From: DZBG01 sp049241565
GTDB lineage: Bacteria > Bdellovibrionota > Bacteriovoracia > Bacteriovoracales > Bacteriovoracaceae
Direction of reading: 5' to 3'
Assembly (NCBI GenBank): GCA_049241565.1
Contig: JBMLQL010000018.1
Coordinates: 87,897-151,896 of the forward strand
DNA length: 64,000 nucleotides
The first letter of the stretch is position 1. Every line of letters starts with the position of its first letter. Below are positions 8,066-16,625 of this stretch, piece after piece. A model generated the notes under the pieces. It saw nothing but the letters and a program-made list of their open reading frames with translations, was not told the origin of the DNA and did not search any database. Made by a program: the position numbers and the translations under genes.

Positions 8066-9910
8066 ATGAAAGATGAGATAATAAACCCCGATGAGCTTCC
8101 CATCACCGCTTGGCTTCCTACGACTGTAAAGGAAGCAAAGAAGCGTGGATGGGATGAACTTGATGTGATTTTGATCACAGGGGATGCCTATGTGGATCAT
8201 CCGGCCTTTGGAGCCGCGGTCATGGGACGCATCTTTGAATCTCTTGGACTTTCAGTGGCCATCATTGCTCAACCAAATTGGAGAGATGATCTTCGTGATT
8301 TTAAAAAATTTGGCAAGCCTCGTTTATTTTTTGGAGTAACTTCAGGAAATATGGATTCCATGGTGAATAAGTACACCGCTGGAAAACGTCTTCGTTCAAA
8401 CGATGCTTACACTCCAGGTGGCTCTCCTGATTTTCGTCCTGACTACGCCACAACTGTTTATACAAGAATTCTCAAAGATCTCTATCCTGATTCCCCAGTT
8501 CTTATTGGAGGAATTGAGGCCTCGCTGAGAAGAGTGACTCATTATGATTTTTGGGAAGATAAGCTTCTTCCTAATATTCTCACAATGTCAGGGGCCGATC
8601 TTCTTGTTTACGGAATGGGGGAGCAGCCTATCCGTGATGTGGTAGAGTATTTAAAACGTGGAACACCTTTTAAAAATCTCAAAACCATTCCTCAGACAGC
8701 GATTCTGATTGATGAGAATGAAGAGCTTCCTAAGAACAAAAAATGGGAAACTTTTGAGCTGAATTCTCATGAAGACTGTCTGGCAGACAAACTTGTTTAT
8801 ACAAAAAACTTTATGCATGTTGAGGTCGAGTCTAATAAACAATATGCTCGCCGTTTGGTTCAAAAAGTTGAAGGCAAAAAGATTGTTATTAATCCTCCTT
8901 ATCAAACCATGACCGAAAAAGAAGTGGATGCTTCATTTGATCTGCCTTACACACGTCTTCCTCATCCTAAGTATAAAGACCGTGGTCCTATTGCTGCTTT
9001 TGAGATGATCAAGTTTTCAGTGAATACGCACCGTGGTTGTTTTGGTGGATGTAGCTTTTGTACAATCTCGGCCCATCAAGGAAAGATGATTGCTTCTCGT
9101 TCTAAAAAATCAATCTATAAAGAGCTCGATCAGATCACAAAGATGCCAGACTTTAAGGGTTATCTTTCTGACCTCGGTGGGCCTTCGGCCAATATGTATC
9201 AGATGAAGGGAATTGATCAGGACGTCTGTGATAAATGTGCCGCTCCTTCATGTATCTTTCCTCAGATTTGTAAAAATCTTGATACTAATCCACAAAAGAT
9301 GACCGAGCTTTACCAAGAAGTCTCAAAGCATCCAAAAGTTAAAAAAGCTTTTGTGAGTTCTGGTCTTCGCTATGACTTGATGTTTGACCCAAGATCAACT
9401 CATAAAAAAGAAGATGAGGCCTATGTTGAGCAGCTCATCACTCATCATGTCTCTGGACGCTTAAAAGTGGCCCCTGAGCACACTGAAGATCATGTCTTAA
9501 AGCTTATGCGTAAGCCAAGTTTTGAATACTTTAAAAAATTCAAAGAGCGTTTTGAGGAAGTCTCTCGTAAAAAAGGACTCAAGCAAGAAATCATTCCTTA
9601 TTTTATTTCTTCTCACCCGGGATGTAAGCCCGAAGATATGGCCCAGCTTGCGGCCAAAACAAAAGAGCTAGGTTATAAACTTGAGCAGATCCAGGATTTC
9701 ACTCCAACGCCAATGACTGTGGCCACAGAGATCTATTACTCTGGTTATCATCCCTATACATTGAAGAAAGTGGAGACAGCGATCAGCCTAGACGATAAAA
9801 CGAAGCAGAGAACATTTTTCTTCTGGTATAAACCTGAGAACAAGAACTTCATCAAAAACTATTTGTCTAAGATGAAGCTCTTTGAACTTCAGGATAAGTT
9901 GTTTGGTTAA
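8066..9910 (+). CDS. YgiQ family radical SAM protein (UPF0313)
   Basis: Large radical SAM enzyme of unknown reaction, 614 residues. The 4Fe-4S ligands are C325, C329 and C332 (HRGCFGGCSFC), set in the typical SVNTHRGC context. The YgiQ N-terminal domain is present (ELPITAWLPTT, then VDHPAFGAAVMGR), as is the C-terminal part with SSHPGCKPEDM and QIQDFTPTPMT. A second cysteine cluster, CDKCAAPSC and following, is characteristic of the family. The length is somewhat below E. coli YgiQ. Monocistronic as far as can be seen; it overlaps the convergent next gene by 4 bp. Confidence 0.92.
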   Translation: MKDEIINPDELPITAWLPTTVKEAKKRGWDELDVILITGDAYVDHPAFGAAVMGRIFESLGLSVAIIAQPNWRDDLRDFKKFGKPRLFFGVTSGNMDSMVNKYTAGKRLRSNDAYTPGGSPDFRPDYATTVYTRILKDLYPDSPVLIGGIEASLRRVTHYDFWEDKLLPNILTMSGADLLVYGMGEQPIRDVVEYLKRGTPFKNLKTIPQTAILIDENEELPKNKKWETFELNSHEDCLADKLVYTKNFMHVEVESNKQYARRLVQKVEGKKIVINPPYQTMTEKEVDASFDLPYTRLPHPKYKDRGPIAAFEMIKFSVNTHRGCFGGCSFCTISAHQGKMIASRSKKSIYKELDQITKMPDFKGYLSDLGGPSANMYQMKGIDQDVCDKCAAPSCIFPQICKNLDTNPQKMTELYQEVSKHPKVKKAFVSSGLRYDLMFDPRSTHKKEDEAYVEQLITHHVSGRLKVAPEHTEDHVLKLMRKPSFEYFKKFKERFEEVSRKKGLKQEIIPYFISSHPGCKPEDMAQLAAKTKELGYKLEQIQDFTPTPMTVATEIYYSGYHPYTLKKVETAISLDDKTKQRTFFFWYKPENKNFIKNYLSKMKLFELQDKLFG

Positions 9911-10872
9911 GCTTTCACTTTTTCTGTTTGAGAAGAAACATAGCTAAAAGTATATCCACAACTACTACATTGTTGAGTGACGTTTGTTTTCTTCTTAAAA
10001 ACATTAAATTTCACATTTTGATGAATCGTGGCCACGGTATTGAGATCACGGTCTCTAATTTCACCTGTTTTCATATTCTTTGTTTCAGTCCCTTCAAAAT
10101 GAGTCCCAAGGTTCTCTCTCCCAACCGTTTTGAGAGCGAAAAATTTTTTACATTTTGGACAACGAGTGGAGTAAACAAAGGCCACAACAAAAAAGAGCGC
10201 CACAGCTCCTGCTCCTAAGATGATGTTCATCATAAAGCTTTCCGTTTTTGCGTTTTTCTCTTCAGCGTCTTTTTTCCACTGAAGTCTCTCCGCGCACACT
10301 GGCAGATTAAGAATCACCTCGTCTTTACAGATATTATCAAGGTATTCGCCAGTGACTGTTAATTGGTCAGCGCCCTTAAGACCTTTCTCACAAACAGCAT
10401 TGTCTTTTGAGGTCGTACAATCCATCACGAAGCCGATAAACAGATCTTTGTTATCTGTCTTGGGAAGAATACCGCTACAAAAATAAGACTGGCCGCCGGC
10501 CTTGACGATGGCAGCACAGTTTGAGGCGGTGTACTTATTATAAACTTCATTGGCCCTCTCCATACCGGGAGCATTCTCTTTATTGGCGTTATCAAGAGGG
10601 ACAGAAAGCATATTAAGACCAGCATCACACATCATTGTTGAAGCCGAGTTACAAACCTCTTCAAGCTTAGTGAGAAACTTAGGGTTGAGTGTGGGTTCAC
10701 CACCTTCGTTAAGACCAATTTCACGAGTCACTTTATTGTACCAACCATCCGAACAAGCCGTTTCGTTACCTTGTTGACATGCCTCGGCATACTGTTCAAA
10801 ACTTGAAGTTTCATCGAGCTGGGCAAAAACATTTGTGGATAAAATAAAGGCCAAAAGAATCATTCTTTTCAA
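9907..10872 (-). CDS. Hypothetical membrane-anchored protein with cysteine-rich exported domain and cytoplasmic zinc ribbon
   Basis: Not assigned to a family. Residues 1-17 are a signal peptide (FILSTNVFAQ). Residues 20-205 are exported and contain about ten cysteines, spaced as if in disulfides and reminiscent of Sel1-like or cysteine-rich helical repeats. A single transmembrane helix lies near residues 213-233 (IILGAGAVALFFVVAFVY). After it comes a zinc-ribbon-like domain with CPKC near 238 and CSSC near 303. The topology would put the ribbon in the cytoplasm, so the protein could link an envelope signal to an internal partner. This is inference from layout only. Confidence 0.72.
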   Translation of the reverse strand: MKRMILLAFILSTNVFAQLDETSSFEQYAEACQQGNETACSDGWYNKVTREIGLNEGGEPTLNPKFLTKLEEVCNSASTMMCDAGLNMLSVPLDNANKENAPGMERANEVYNKYTASNCAAIVKAGGQSYFCSGILPKTDNKDLFIGFVMDCTTSKDNAVCEKGLKGADQLTVTGEYLDNICKDEVILNLPVCAERLQWKKDAEEKNAKTESFMMNIILGAGAVALFFVVAFVYSTRCPKCKKFFALKTVGRENLGTHFEGTETKNMKTGEIRDRDLNTVATIHQNVKFNVFKKKTNVTQQCSSCGYTFSYVSSQTEKVKA

Positions 10873-10964
10873 GCAAAACTCCTCATGAGTAAGTAAAGGT
10901 GATAGCTAAATTATATGAAGTTTCTTAAAGACTAAAAGAGAAATAAAAGGTTATTCTGGGTCTT

Positions 10965-12893
10965 ATGACAACCTTAATTACACTTCAAAACTTGAGCCTC
11001 TCCTACCCCCATAAAGTCATTTTCAAAGATGTGACTTTTACCCTGAATCAAGGGGATAAAATTGGTGTTCTCGGTCTAAACGGACACGGGAAATCTTCTT
11101 TATTTAAGATTATTTCAGGTGAGGCGAAACCTGACACAACTGTTCCACCATTTATTTATGATAAGAACAAAGACTTCACGTTTTTTTATGTTCCCCAGGA
11201 GCTTCCAAATTTAGAAAGATGGAATGTGGCCGAGTATTTCTATGAGTTTCATCCGGTTTTCAAAAAAATCAAATTCCAATTGGATGAGATTTCAGAAAAG
11301 CTAACCAGTGGTGAAGGTGATTTCGAAAAACTAGTGGATAAGCAGGGACATCTTTTTGAGGAGCAAACCAAGCTTGGAGTGGACCGTATTGAAGGTCAGT
11401 ATACAAGTTATTTGAAACTCTTTGGAGTTGAGAATACAGATCGCCAGATGAGTTCATTGTCTGGAGGGGAGCAAAGAAAGGTGGCCTTAAGCTTAGGTCT
11501 TTCTGCTCCACAAGAACTTATTCTTTGGGATGAGCCTACTAACCATCTTGATTTAGAGACTATTCAAGATTTCGAGGATGAGCTTCAAAGTTCTCGTAAG
11601 ACTTTTATGATCATCTCCCATGATAGAGAGCTTTTAAATAATGTGGTTGATCGCATCGTTCATATTCAGCAGGGGAAGCTTCAAAGTTTCTCCGGAACCT
11701 ATGAAGCCTATTTAACTTATCTTCAAGATGAACAAAAACGTCGTGAAAAAGAATTAGACCGCTTAACCAATACTCATCGTCGAGAGTCAGCTTGGATTAT
11801 GAGAGGAGCTAAAGCTCGTCGAACGAAAAGTAAAAAAAGAATTGAAGATTACGGTAATCTTAATGCCACTATTGCAGAACTTAAGTCCAAGGCCCATAAA
11901 TCTGTGAGTTTAAATTTACAGTCGTCAGGAAGAAAATCTAAGATTCTTGTTTCTGCTGAAGAGGCCACACTTAAGTTTGGAGAGAGAACTCTCTTTAAGA
12001 ATATTAATTTCTCAGTGGCCAAGGGAGATAAGATCGCTCTTCTAGGTAGAAATGGAGTAGGGAAAAGCTCACTCTTAAAACTTATCCTCGGTGAGCTTGA
12101 ACCAACTGAAGGAAATATGAAGCGCCTTGATCAAATTGATATGGGCTATTTCTCTCAGAAACGTGAGTCTCTTAACGACAATCAAACGCCGTGGAATATG
12201 ATTGGCGAAGGAATTGATTTTGTTATTTCTAATACAGGTGAAAAGAGACATGTGGCGAGTTATTTGGAAGGATTTCTTTTTAGCTCAGATGAGATTAAGC
12301 GTCCTATTCACACATTCTCAGGGGGAGAGAAGAATCGTCTTCAGCTGGCCCAGTTTATGAAACATGCTCGCGATCTTTGGATCTTTGATGAGCCTACCAA
12401 CGACTTGGATTTAGAGACCATTGGGATTCTAGAGGAAGAGCTTCGTCATTATCCAGGGGCCTTGATTGTTGTAGGCCATGATAGGGCCTTTATCGATAAT
12501 GTCACTGATAAGTGCTGGGTGATTCATGATGAAGAGCTTCATCATTTTGAGGCCGGATTCTCTCAAGCAGAAATATTCCTTGAGGCCATTCATCTTGAAG
12601 AAGAGATGAAAAAGAAAAATCCCTCTCAGGCAAAGCCAGCTTCAGCACCGGTTGCGGCCAAAGAAGGAATGACCAATAAAGAGCGTAATCGTTACAACCA
12701 GATTTCTGGTGATATTGAAAAAGTAGAGCTTAATATTGCAACACTCAAGTCTGCTTTAGAAAAAATTGACTATGCTTCGATGACAAAAGAGTCAAAGGCC
12801 GAGATGGAGAAATACCAAGCTCAGTTGGAGAAGGATGAGAAAAAGCTCGAGGCCCTCATGGATGAGTGGGCCGATCTTGAGTCTAAGCTTTAA
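10965..12893 (+). CDS. uup: ABC-F family ATPase, Uup type
   Basis: Soluble twin-ATPase of 642 residues with no membrane domain. NBD1 has Walker A GLNGHGKSS, signature LSGGEQRKVALS and Walker B LILWDEPTNHLDLET. NBD2 has GRNGVGKSS, FSGGEKNRLQLA and LWIFDEPTNDLDLET. A C-terminal helical region of about 80 residues (KNPSQAKPASAPVAAKEG, then a coiled coil) is diagnostic of Uup, as is the length. Uup-type proteins act on ribosomes and affect DNA-repair phenotypes in E. coli. Both NBDs look catalytically complete, unlike the ABC-F at 17895. It overlaps the end of the convergent LysR gene by 11 bp. Confidence 0.92.
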   Translation: MTTLITLQNLSLSYPHKVIFKDVTFTLNQGDKIGVLGLNGHGKSSLFKIISGEAKPDTTVPPFIYDKNKDFTFFYVPQELPNLERWNVAEYFYEFHPVFKKIKFQLDEISEKLTSGEGDFEKLVDKQGHLFEEQTKLGVDRIEGQYTSYLKLFGVENTDRQMSSLSGGEQRKVALSLGLSAPQELILWDEPTNHLDLETIQDFEDELQSSRKTFMIISHDRELLNNVVDRIVHIQQGKLQSFSGTYEAYLTYLQDEQKRREKELDRLTNTHRRESAWIMRGAKARRTKSKKRIEDYGNLNATIAELKSKAHKSVSLNLQSSGRKSKILVSAEEATLKFGERTLFKNINFSVAKGDKIALLGRNGVGKSSLLKLILGELEPTEGNMKRLDQIDMGYFSQKRESLNDNQTPWNMIGEGIDFVISNTGEKRHVASYLEGFLFSSDEIKRPIHTFSGGEKNRLQLAQFMKHARDLWIFDEPTNDLDLETIGILEEELRHYPGALIVVGHDRAFIDNVTDKCWVIHDEELHHFEAGFSQAEIFLEAIHLEEEMKKKNPSQAKPASAPVAAKEGMTNKERNRYNQISGDIEKVELNIATLKSALEKIDYASMTKESKAEMEKYQAQLEKDEKKLEALMDEWADLESKL

Positions 12894-13698
12894 ACGATTC
12901 TTTCAGTGCTTGAAAAATAAGTTTTCCTTCTTTTGAGCGAATCATTTCAGGATAACAAACAAGGGCAAGCTTATCTTTAAAAGAAGGAGTTCCTTGAACT
13001 CTTTTAAGTTGGAGACGTTGAGATTTGACCACCTGAGAGGGAAGAATCGCTAGACCTGCTCCTGAATGAACCAAGCTGGCCATGAGTTCTAAGTTTTGAA
13101 CTTCGATTCTCTCTTGGGGGGCAGACTTCCAACGGGACAAGATAGATCTGGCCTGAATCATCTCAGGATTATAAATCAGACGGTCTTGATATCTCTCCTT
13201 TGATTCCCAGACAAAAACATCATCTTCACCGATAAATCTAGTAATAAGGCCCTGAATTGTCAGGGGATTCATCACCACAGCAAAATCAATTTCACCCTGG
13301 GCCACCATTTTATTGATCTCATTAGATGAAGCATTAATAATTTCAAAATCGATCTTAGGGGCCTCTTGATTCATCAGTTTGAGAAAATTTCCTAAGATAA
13401 ACATTCCCACTGAGGCATGACAGCCGATCTTAAATCTTAAATTCGCACTTTGTCCTTTGATCTTATGAAGAAGTCCTACGGCCTCTTGGGCCAGGGGGAG
13501 AAGTACCTTGCCCTGGGGAGTGAGCTTAATACCCTCACGACTCCTAATAAAAAGAGACTGGGCCAGTTCGGTCTCAAGTTTTTTGATCCCAAGAGAGAGG
13601 GAGGGCTGGGCCATTTCAAGTTTTTCAGAGGCCTCAGAAAGAGTTTTTGACTCAGAGACGGCCAGGAAGTTTTCGAGGTCTTTAAAGGTGATACTCAT
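12883..13698 (-). CDS. LysR-type transcriptional regulator, probable regulator of the isonitrile genes
   Basis: LTTR of 271 residues. The N-terminal winged HTH is typical (LENFLAVSESKTLSEASEKLEMAQPS, then KKLETELAQSLFIRSREGIKLTPQG). The effector-binding domain starts near residue 85 (RFKIGCHASVGMF) and is a little short compared with the usual 290-320 total. It is transcribed away from the isonitrile synthase gene across a 94 bp gap that holds two LysR-type boxes, the classic arrangement for a regulator controlling the neighbour and itself. PtxR/PvcR-type LysR regulators do this for pvc genes in Pseudomonas, but orthology is not claimed. Confidence 0.9.
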   Translation of the reverse strand: MSITFKDLENFLAVSESKTLSEASEKLEMAQPSLSLGIKKLETELAQSLFIRSREGIKLTPQGKVLLPLAQEAVGLLHKIKGQSANLRFKIGCHASVGMFILGNFLKLMNQEAPKIDFEIINASSNEINKMVAQGEIDFAVVMNPLTIQGLITRFIGEDDVFVWESKERYQDRLIYNPEMIQARSILSRWKSAPQERIEVQNLELMASLVHSGAGLAILPSQVVKSQRLQLKRVQGTPSFKDKLALVCYPEMIRSKEGKLIFQALKESFKA

Positions 13699-13730
13699 AT
13701 TTGTTTTTACCTATAGTAAGTATAGAGTTC

Positions 13731-13766
13731 ATTGGAATTACAAATCTATGTCTTGGAGGTACAAAT
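13731..13766 (+). promoter_or_regulatory. Tandem LysR-type boxes upstream of the isonitrile operon
   Basis: Two near-identical 14-mers, TTGGAATTACAAAT (13732-13745) and TTGGAGGTACAAAT (13753-13766), match at 12 of 14 bases and start exactly 21 bp apart, two helical turns. Each lies in an imperfect dyad of T-N11-A form, the LysR box pattern. They sit between the LysR gene and the isonitrile synthase start, as recognition and activation sites would. Binding by the adjacent regulator is inferred from position. Confidence 0.65.
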
Positions 13767-13792
13767 AGTCAAATCCAATGAGGAGGAATTGT

Positions 13793-14686
13793 ATGATCGC
13801 TAAACAAATTTTTGAAATATTAAGTGCTTATTCCAATAACCAGGGGCAAGTGGAGAATTTCTCCCTTGTTCCTCTCTATGAGAATATCCACGATAAAATA
13901 CTCGCAGGCTCTCGTCTTGTTTTTTTATTACCGGCCTTTCCGGCCAAAAGTCCAAGCCCAGATAAAACCATTGGCCCTCTTCCAGACCTGGGCGAGGTCC
14001 TGGCCTTGAGTGAGCTTAATTCTATTTGTGAAAAGATCACCGCTCTTTATCCAGTTGGCGCAGAAGTGGTCATTTGCTCTGATGGAAGAGTCTTTAGTGA
14101 GGTGGTGAGTGTGAGTGATGAGAATATCACGAAATATTCTGAAGGGATAAAGAGTATTATTGATGAGTTTAAACTGACTCATCTCTCAACCTTTGCCCTT
14201 GATGATTTATATCCAAATCTATCTAATGATGAACTTCGCCAAACATTGATGAAAAATTACGCCAAAACGGAAGCGGAGATTCGTTTCTATGTAAAAAATG
14301 ATTCTAATTGGAGAAATCTCTTTAATGGGATTCACCGTTTTATGATGGAAGATCAGGCCGTGCTTCATCCAGAGAAAACACGCAGTCAGCTCCAAAAAGA
14401 AACTAAAAAATTAACTTATGAGCTCGTGAGAAGATCTGATGCTTGGGGAGAGTTATTGTCGGCCCATTTTAAAGGGGATCTCAGACTCTCTATTCATCCT
14501 TATCCTCTCTATCACAACAAGTTTGGGATCAAGATGGTTCAAAGCTCAAATAAGTGGGCCACTCCCTGGCACAATGTTACTGTAAAATCAGGAGAGTCTT
14601 ATCAGCTCATGCATTTTAGTGAAGCGCAAAAATTAAATCCTACTCGCCGAACCTTTAAGGAGAAATATGTTTATTTCGAAGTATAA
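13793..14686 (+). CDS. Isonitrile (isocyanide) synthase, PvcA/IsnA/DIT1 family
   Basis: Enzyme of the PvcA/IsnA family. These convert the amino group of an L-amino acid, typically Tyr or Trp, into an isonitrile using ribulose 5-phosphate as carbon source. Family motifs are clear: LPAFPAKSP at 46-54, PLPDLGE at 62-68, ICSDGRVFS at 94-102, then SIHPYPLYHNKFGIKM and TPWHNV toward the C-terminus. The length of 297 is slightly below P. aeruginosa PvcA. An in-frame ATG at 13778 precedes the AGGAGGA ribosome site (13781-13787), so ATG 13793 is the true start. The 3' end overlaps the oxygenase gene by 20 bp. The substrate amino acid cannot be read from sequence. Confidence 0.92.
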   Translation: MIAKQIFEILSAYSNNQGQVENFSLVPLYENIHDKILAGSRLVFLLPAFPAKSPSPDKTIGPLPDLGEVLALSELNSICEKITALYPVGAEVVICSDGRVFSEVVSVSDENITKYSEGIKSIIDEFKLTHLSTFALDDLYPNLSNDELRQTLMKNYAKTEAEIRFYVKNDSNWRNLFNGIHRFMMEDQAVLHPEKTRSQLQKETKKLTYELVRRSDAWGELLSAHFKGDLRLSIHPYPLYHNKFGIKMVQSSNKWATPWHNVTVKSGESYQLMHFSEAQKLNPTRRTFKEKYVYFEV

Positions 14687-15335
14687 CTACACGACGGATG
14701 CGGATCTTATTGAGTATGCAGCGAGCTTAAGCCTTCAATCGGGCAAACTTGAAGATAAACTTCTTCACTGGGATTTCGGACCGCTTATGAATATGAGTTA
14801 TCAAACAGAGGCGCAAAACTATCTTTTCTCATCCGAGAAGGTGCCCTTCCATTGGGATGGGGCATTTTACCGAGAACCCCGAAAGCTTCTTTTTCTTTGT
14901 CTTGAATCAGAAGGTGAAGGGGGAGAAACTCTTTTCACTGACACTGAAAAAATTTGGGAGAGCCTCTCCCTTGAGGATCAAGAAAAGGCAAAGAAAGTTA
15001 CCATGATATACCGAACGGAAAAGAAGGCCCATTATGGAGGAGAGATTAGGGTCCCTCTTGTTCAGAAGCATCCAGTTTCTGGAAAATTTATTCTTAGGGT
15101 GGCCGAGAGAGTAGAAACGAAGCTTAATCCAGTAGAGCTTATTATTGAGGGAATTGAGGATGGAGAAGATTTTTATCAGTTTCTGAGAAAAAAACTCTAT
15201 TCTCCGCAGTATATGCTGGCCCATCAATGGGAGAGAGGAGATCTTTTAATTTGTGATAATTTCACTTATCTCCATGGCCGAAACCCTTTAAACCAAAATC
15301 TTAAACGCTCTTTTAAACGGATACAAATTTTATGA
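14667..15335 (+). CDS. Fe(II)/2-oxoglutarate-dependent oxygenase, TauD/PvcB/IsnB type
   Basis: Probable tailoring oxygenase acting on the isonitrile acid, by analogy with PvcB/IsnB, which oxidatively decarboxylate it to a vinyl isonitrile. The iron triad is His62 and Asp64 (FHWDGAF) with His203 (YLHGRN). Arg214 or Arg218 near the C-terminus would hold 2-oxoglutarate. TauD-like strands include LLFLCLESEGEGGETLFTD. At 222 residues it lacks about 40-60 N-terminal residues of PvcB, but the jelly-roll core is intact. TAAGGAGA precedes ATG 14667 inside the synthase gene, which supports this start. It ends in an ATGA overlap with the P450 gene. Confidence 0.88.
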   Translation: MFISKYNYTTDADLIEYAASLSLQSGKLEDKLLHWDFGPLMNMSYQTEAQNYLFSSEKVPFHWDGAFYREPRKLLFLCLESEGEGGETLFTDTEKIWESLSLEDQEKAKKVTMIYRTEKKAHYGGEIRVPLVQKHPVSGKFILRVAERVETKLNPVELIIEGIEDGEDFYQFLRKKLYSPQYMLAHQWERGDLLICDNFTYLHGRNPLNQNLKRSFKRIQIL

Positions 15336-16597
15336 AATTAACAAAATCAGGAACAAGCTTTTTTGATATTAAGAAAAATAGCTCTAGTTCAGAGTTTCCT
15401 AATCTCTTTACAAATTATTTATTAAGCCACGGAGAGACCTATTTTTGGGAAAAAGGGAATTTTCATGTTGTGACCAAAGCTGCCCATGCCAAAGAAATTC
15501 TTACAAGTTCAGCTTATTCAGCAGACCGTGGATCTTTTTTTATTTCAAGGATGCCCAATCTTGATCTGAGATTGATTGGTGATTTTTTTAGTGTGGTAAA
15601 AAAAATGATGGTGATGAGCGATGATGCTGATCACTTAAAAAAAAGAAAGCTGGCCAGCCTTGGTTTTGAGGATCATATTCTTGATAAGTTTACGGAGAAA
15701 ATGAATCTGACGATTAAGGCCTTGCTCTCGGGTTTAAAAGAGAGACAGTGTTTTGATTTTTCAGAGGATGTTGCCAAAAAATTACCTTCAACAGTTCTTG
15801 CTGATCTTTTTTCTATCCCAGAAAATGATCGTCCTCAATTTTTAAATTGGTCAATGACCATGACTGGTTTTTTTGGAGGAGCTTCTGAGTACCGCAATGA
15901 GGATGGCATAGAAGTGAATCAAGCGGCGTTAAATCTAAAGAATTATTTTTCTCAATTGATTGAGCAGAGAAGACAAAGTGTCGGAGAAGATTATGTTTCG
16001 ATCTTGGTGAGAATGCAAAAAGTGATTGGGTTGAGTGATGAGGACTTAATCTCTCAGCTGATTATGATGCTAGTGGCGGGAATGGCCACGACCACTGATC
16101 AAATAAATAATATTATGTTTTTACTTGCTGAACGAATTGATCTGCAAAAAGATCTTAAAGATAATCCCTCACTTATTCCTCAGGCCATTGAGGAGATGAA
16201 GCGTTTTGATCCTGCTGTTACTTTCATTTTCCGTGTGGCCAGAGAGAAGACAATGATTGGTGATCAGCCCATCGAAGTGGGAGATGTTATTTTTATTTCA
16301 ACTCATGCGATTAATCGTGATCTTCCCGCAAATGAAAGTCCTTTTGAGATTGATATTCACCGTAAAGCTCAACATTTTGCTTATGGCCATGGCCCTCATT
16401 ATTGTATTGGGGCCAAGCTTGGACGCATGGAAATGCAATGTTTATTCCAAGAGATCTTGAGTTCATTGCCTTTATTTGAGCTTGATTCAGAGAAAGAAGC
16501 GATAAGAGATCATTATTCTCTCTCTTTCTCAGGATTTAAGGCACTTCCTCTTAGGTTTTTGGCTGGCCACCAGGGGAGAGAGGGGTCTAAAATTTAA
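15332..16597 (+). CDS. Cytochrome P450
   Basis: Soluble bacterial-type P450 of 421 residues. The haem ligand is Cys358 in FAYGHGPHYCIGAKLGR. The K-helix ExxR is within EEMKRFDP. The I-helix reads AGMATTT at 249-255: the conserved threonine is kept, but the usual acidic residue before it is Ala252, which is atypical and may change O2 activation or substrate choice. ATGA overlap with the upstream oxygenase implies coupled translation, so the P450 most likely acts on the isonitrile product by hydroxylation, desaturation or oxidative dimerisation. Fungal xanthocillin pathways also pair an isocyanide synthase with a P450. No ferredoxin or reductase gene is nearby. Confidence 0.92.
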   Translation: MKLTKSGTSFFDIKKNSSSSEFPNLFTNYLLSHGETYFWEKGNFHVVTKAAHAKEILTSSAYSADRGSFFISRMPNLDLRLIGDFFSVVKKMMVMSDDADHLKKRKLASLGFEDHILDKFTEKMNLTIKALLSGLKERQCFDFSEDVAKKLPSTVLADLFSIPENDRPQFLNWSMTMTGFFGGASEYRNEDGIEVNQAALNLKNYFSQLIEQRRQSVGEDYVSILVRMQKVIGLSDEDLISQLIMMLVAGMATTTDQINNIMFLLAERIDLQKDLKDNPSLIPQAIEEMKRFDPAVTFIFRVAREKTMIGDQPIEVGDVIFISTHAINRDLPANESPFEIDIHRKAQHFAYGHGPHYCIGAKLGRMEMQCLFQEILSSLPLFELDSEKEAIRDHYSLSFSGFKALPLRFLAGHQGREGSKI

Positions 16598-16625
16598 GAA
16601 GATCTATTTAACCTCGAGGATGACT

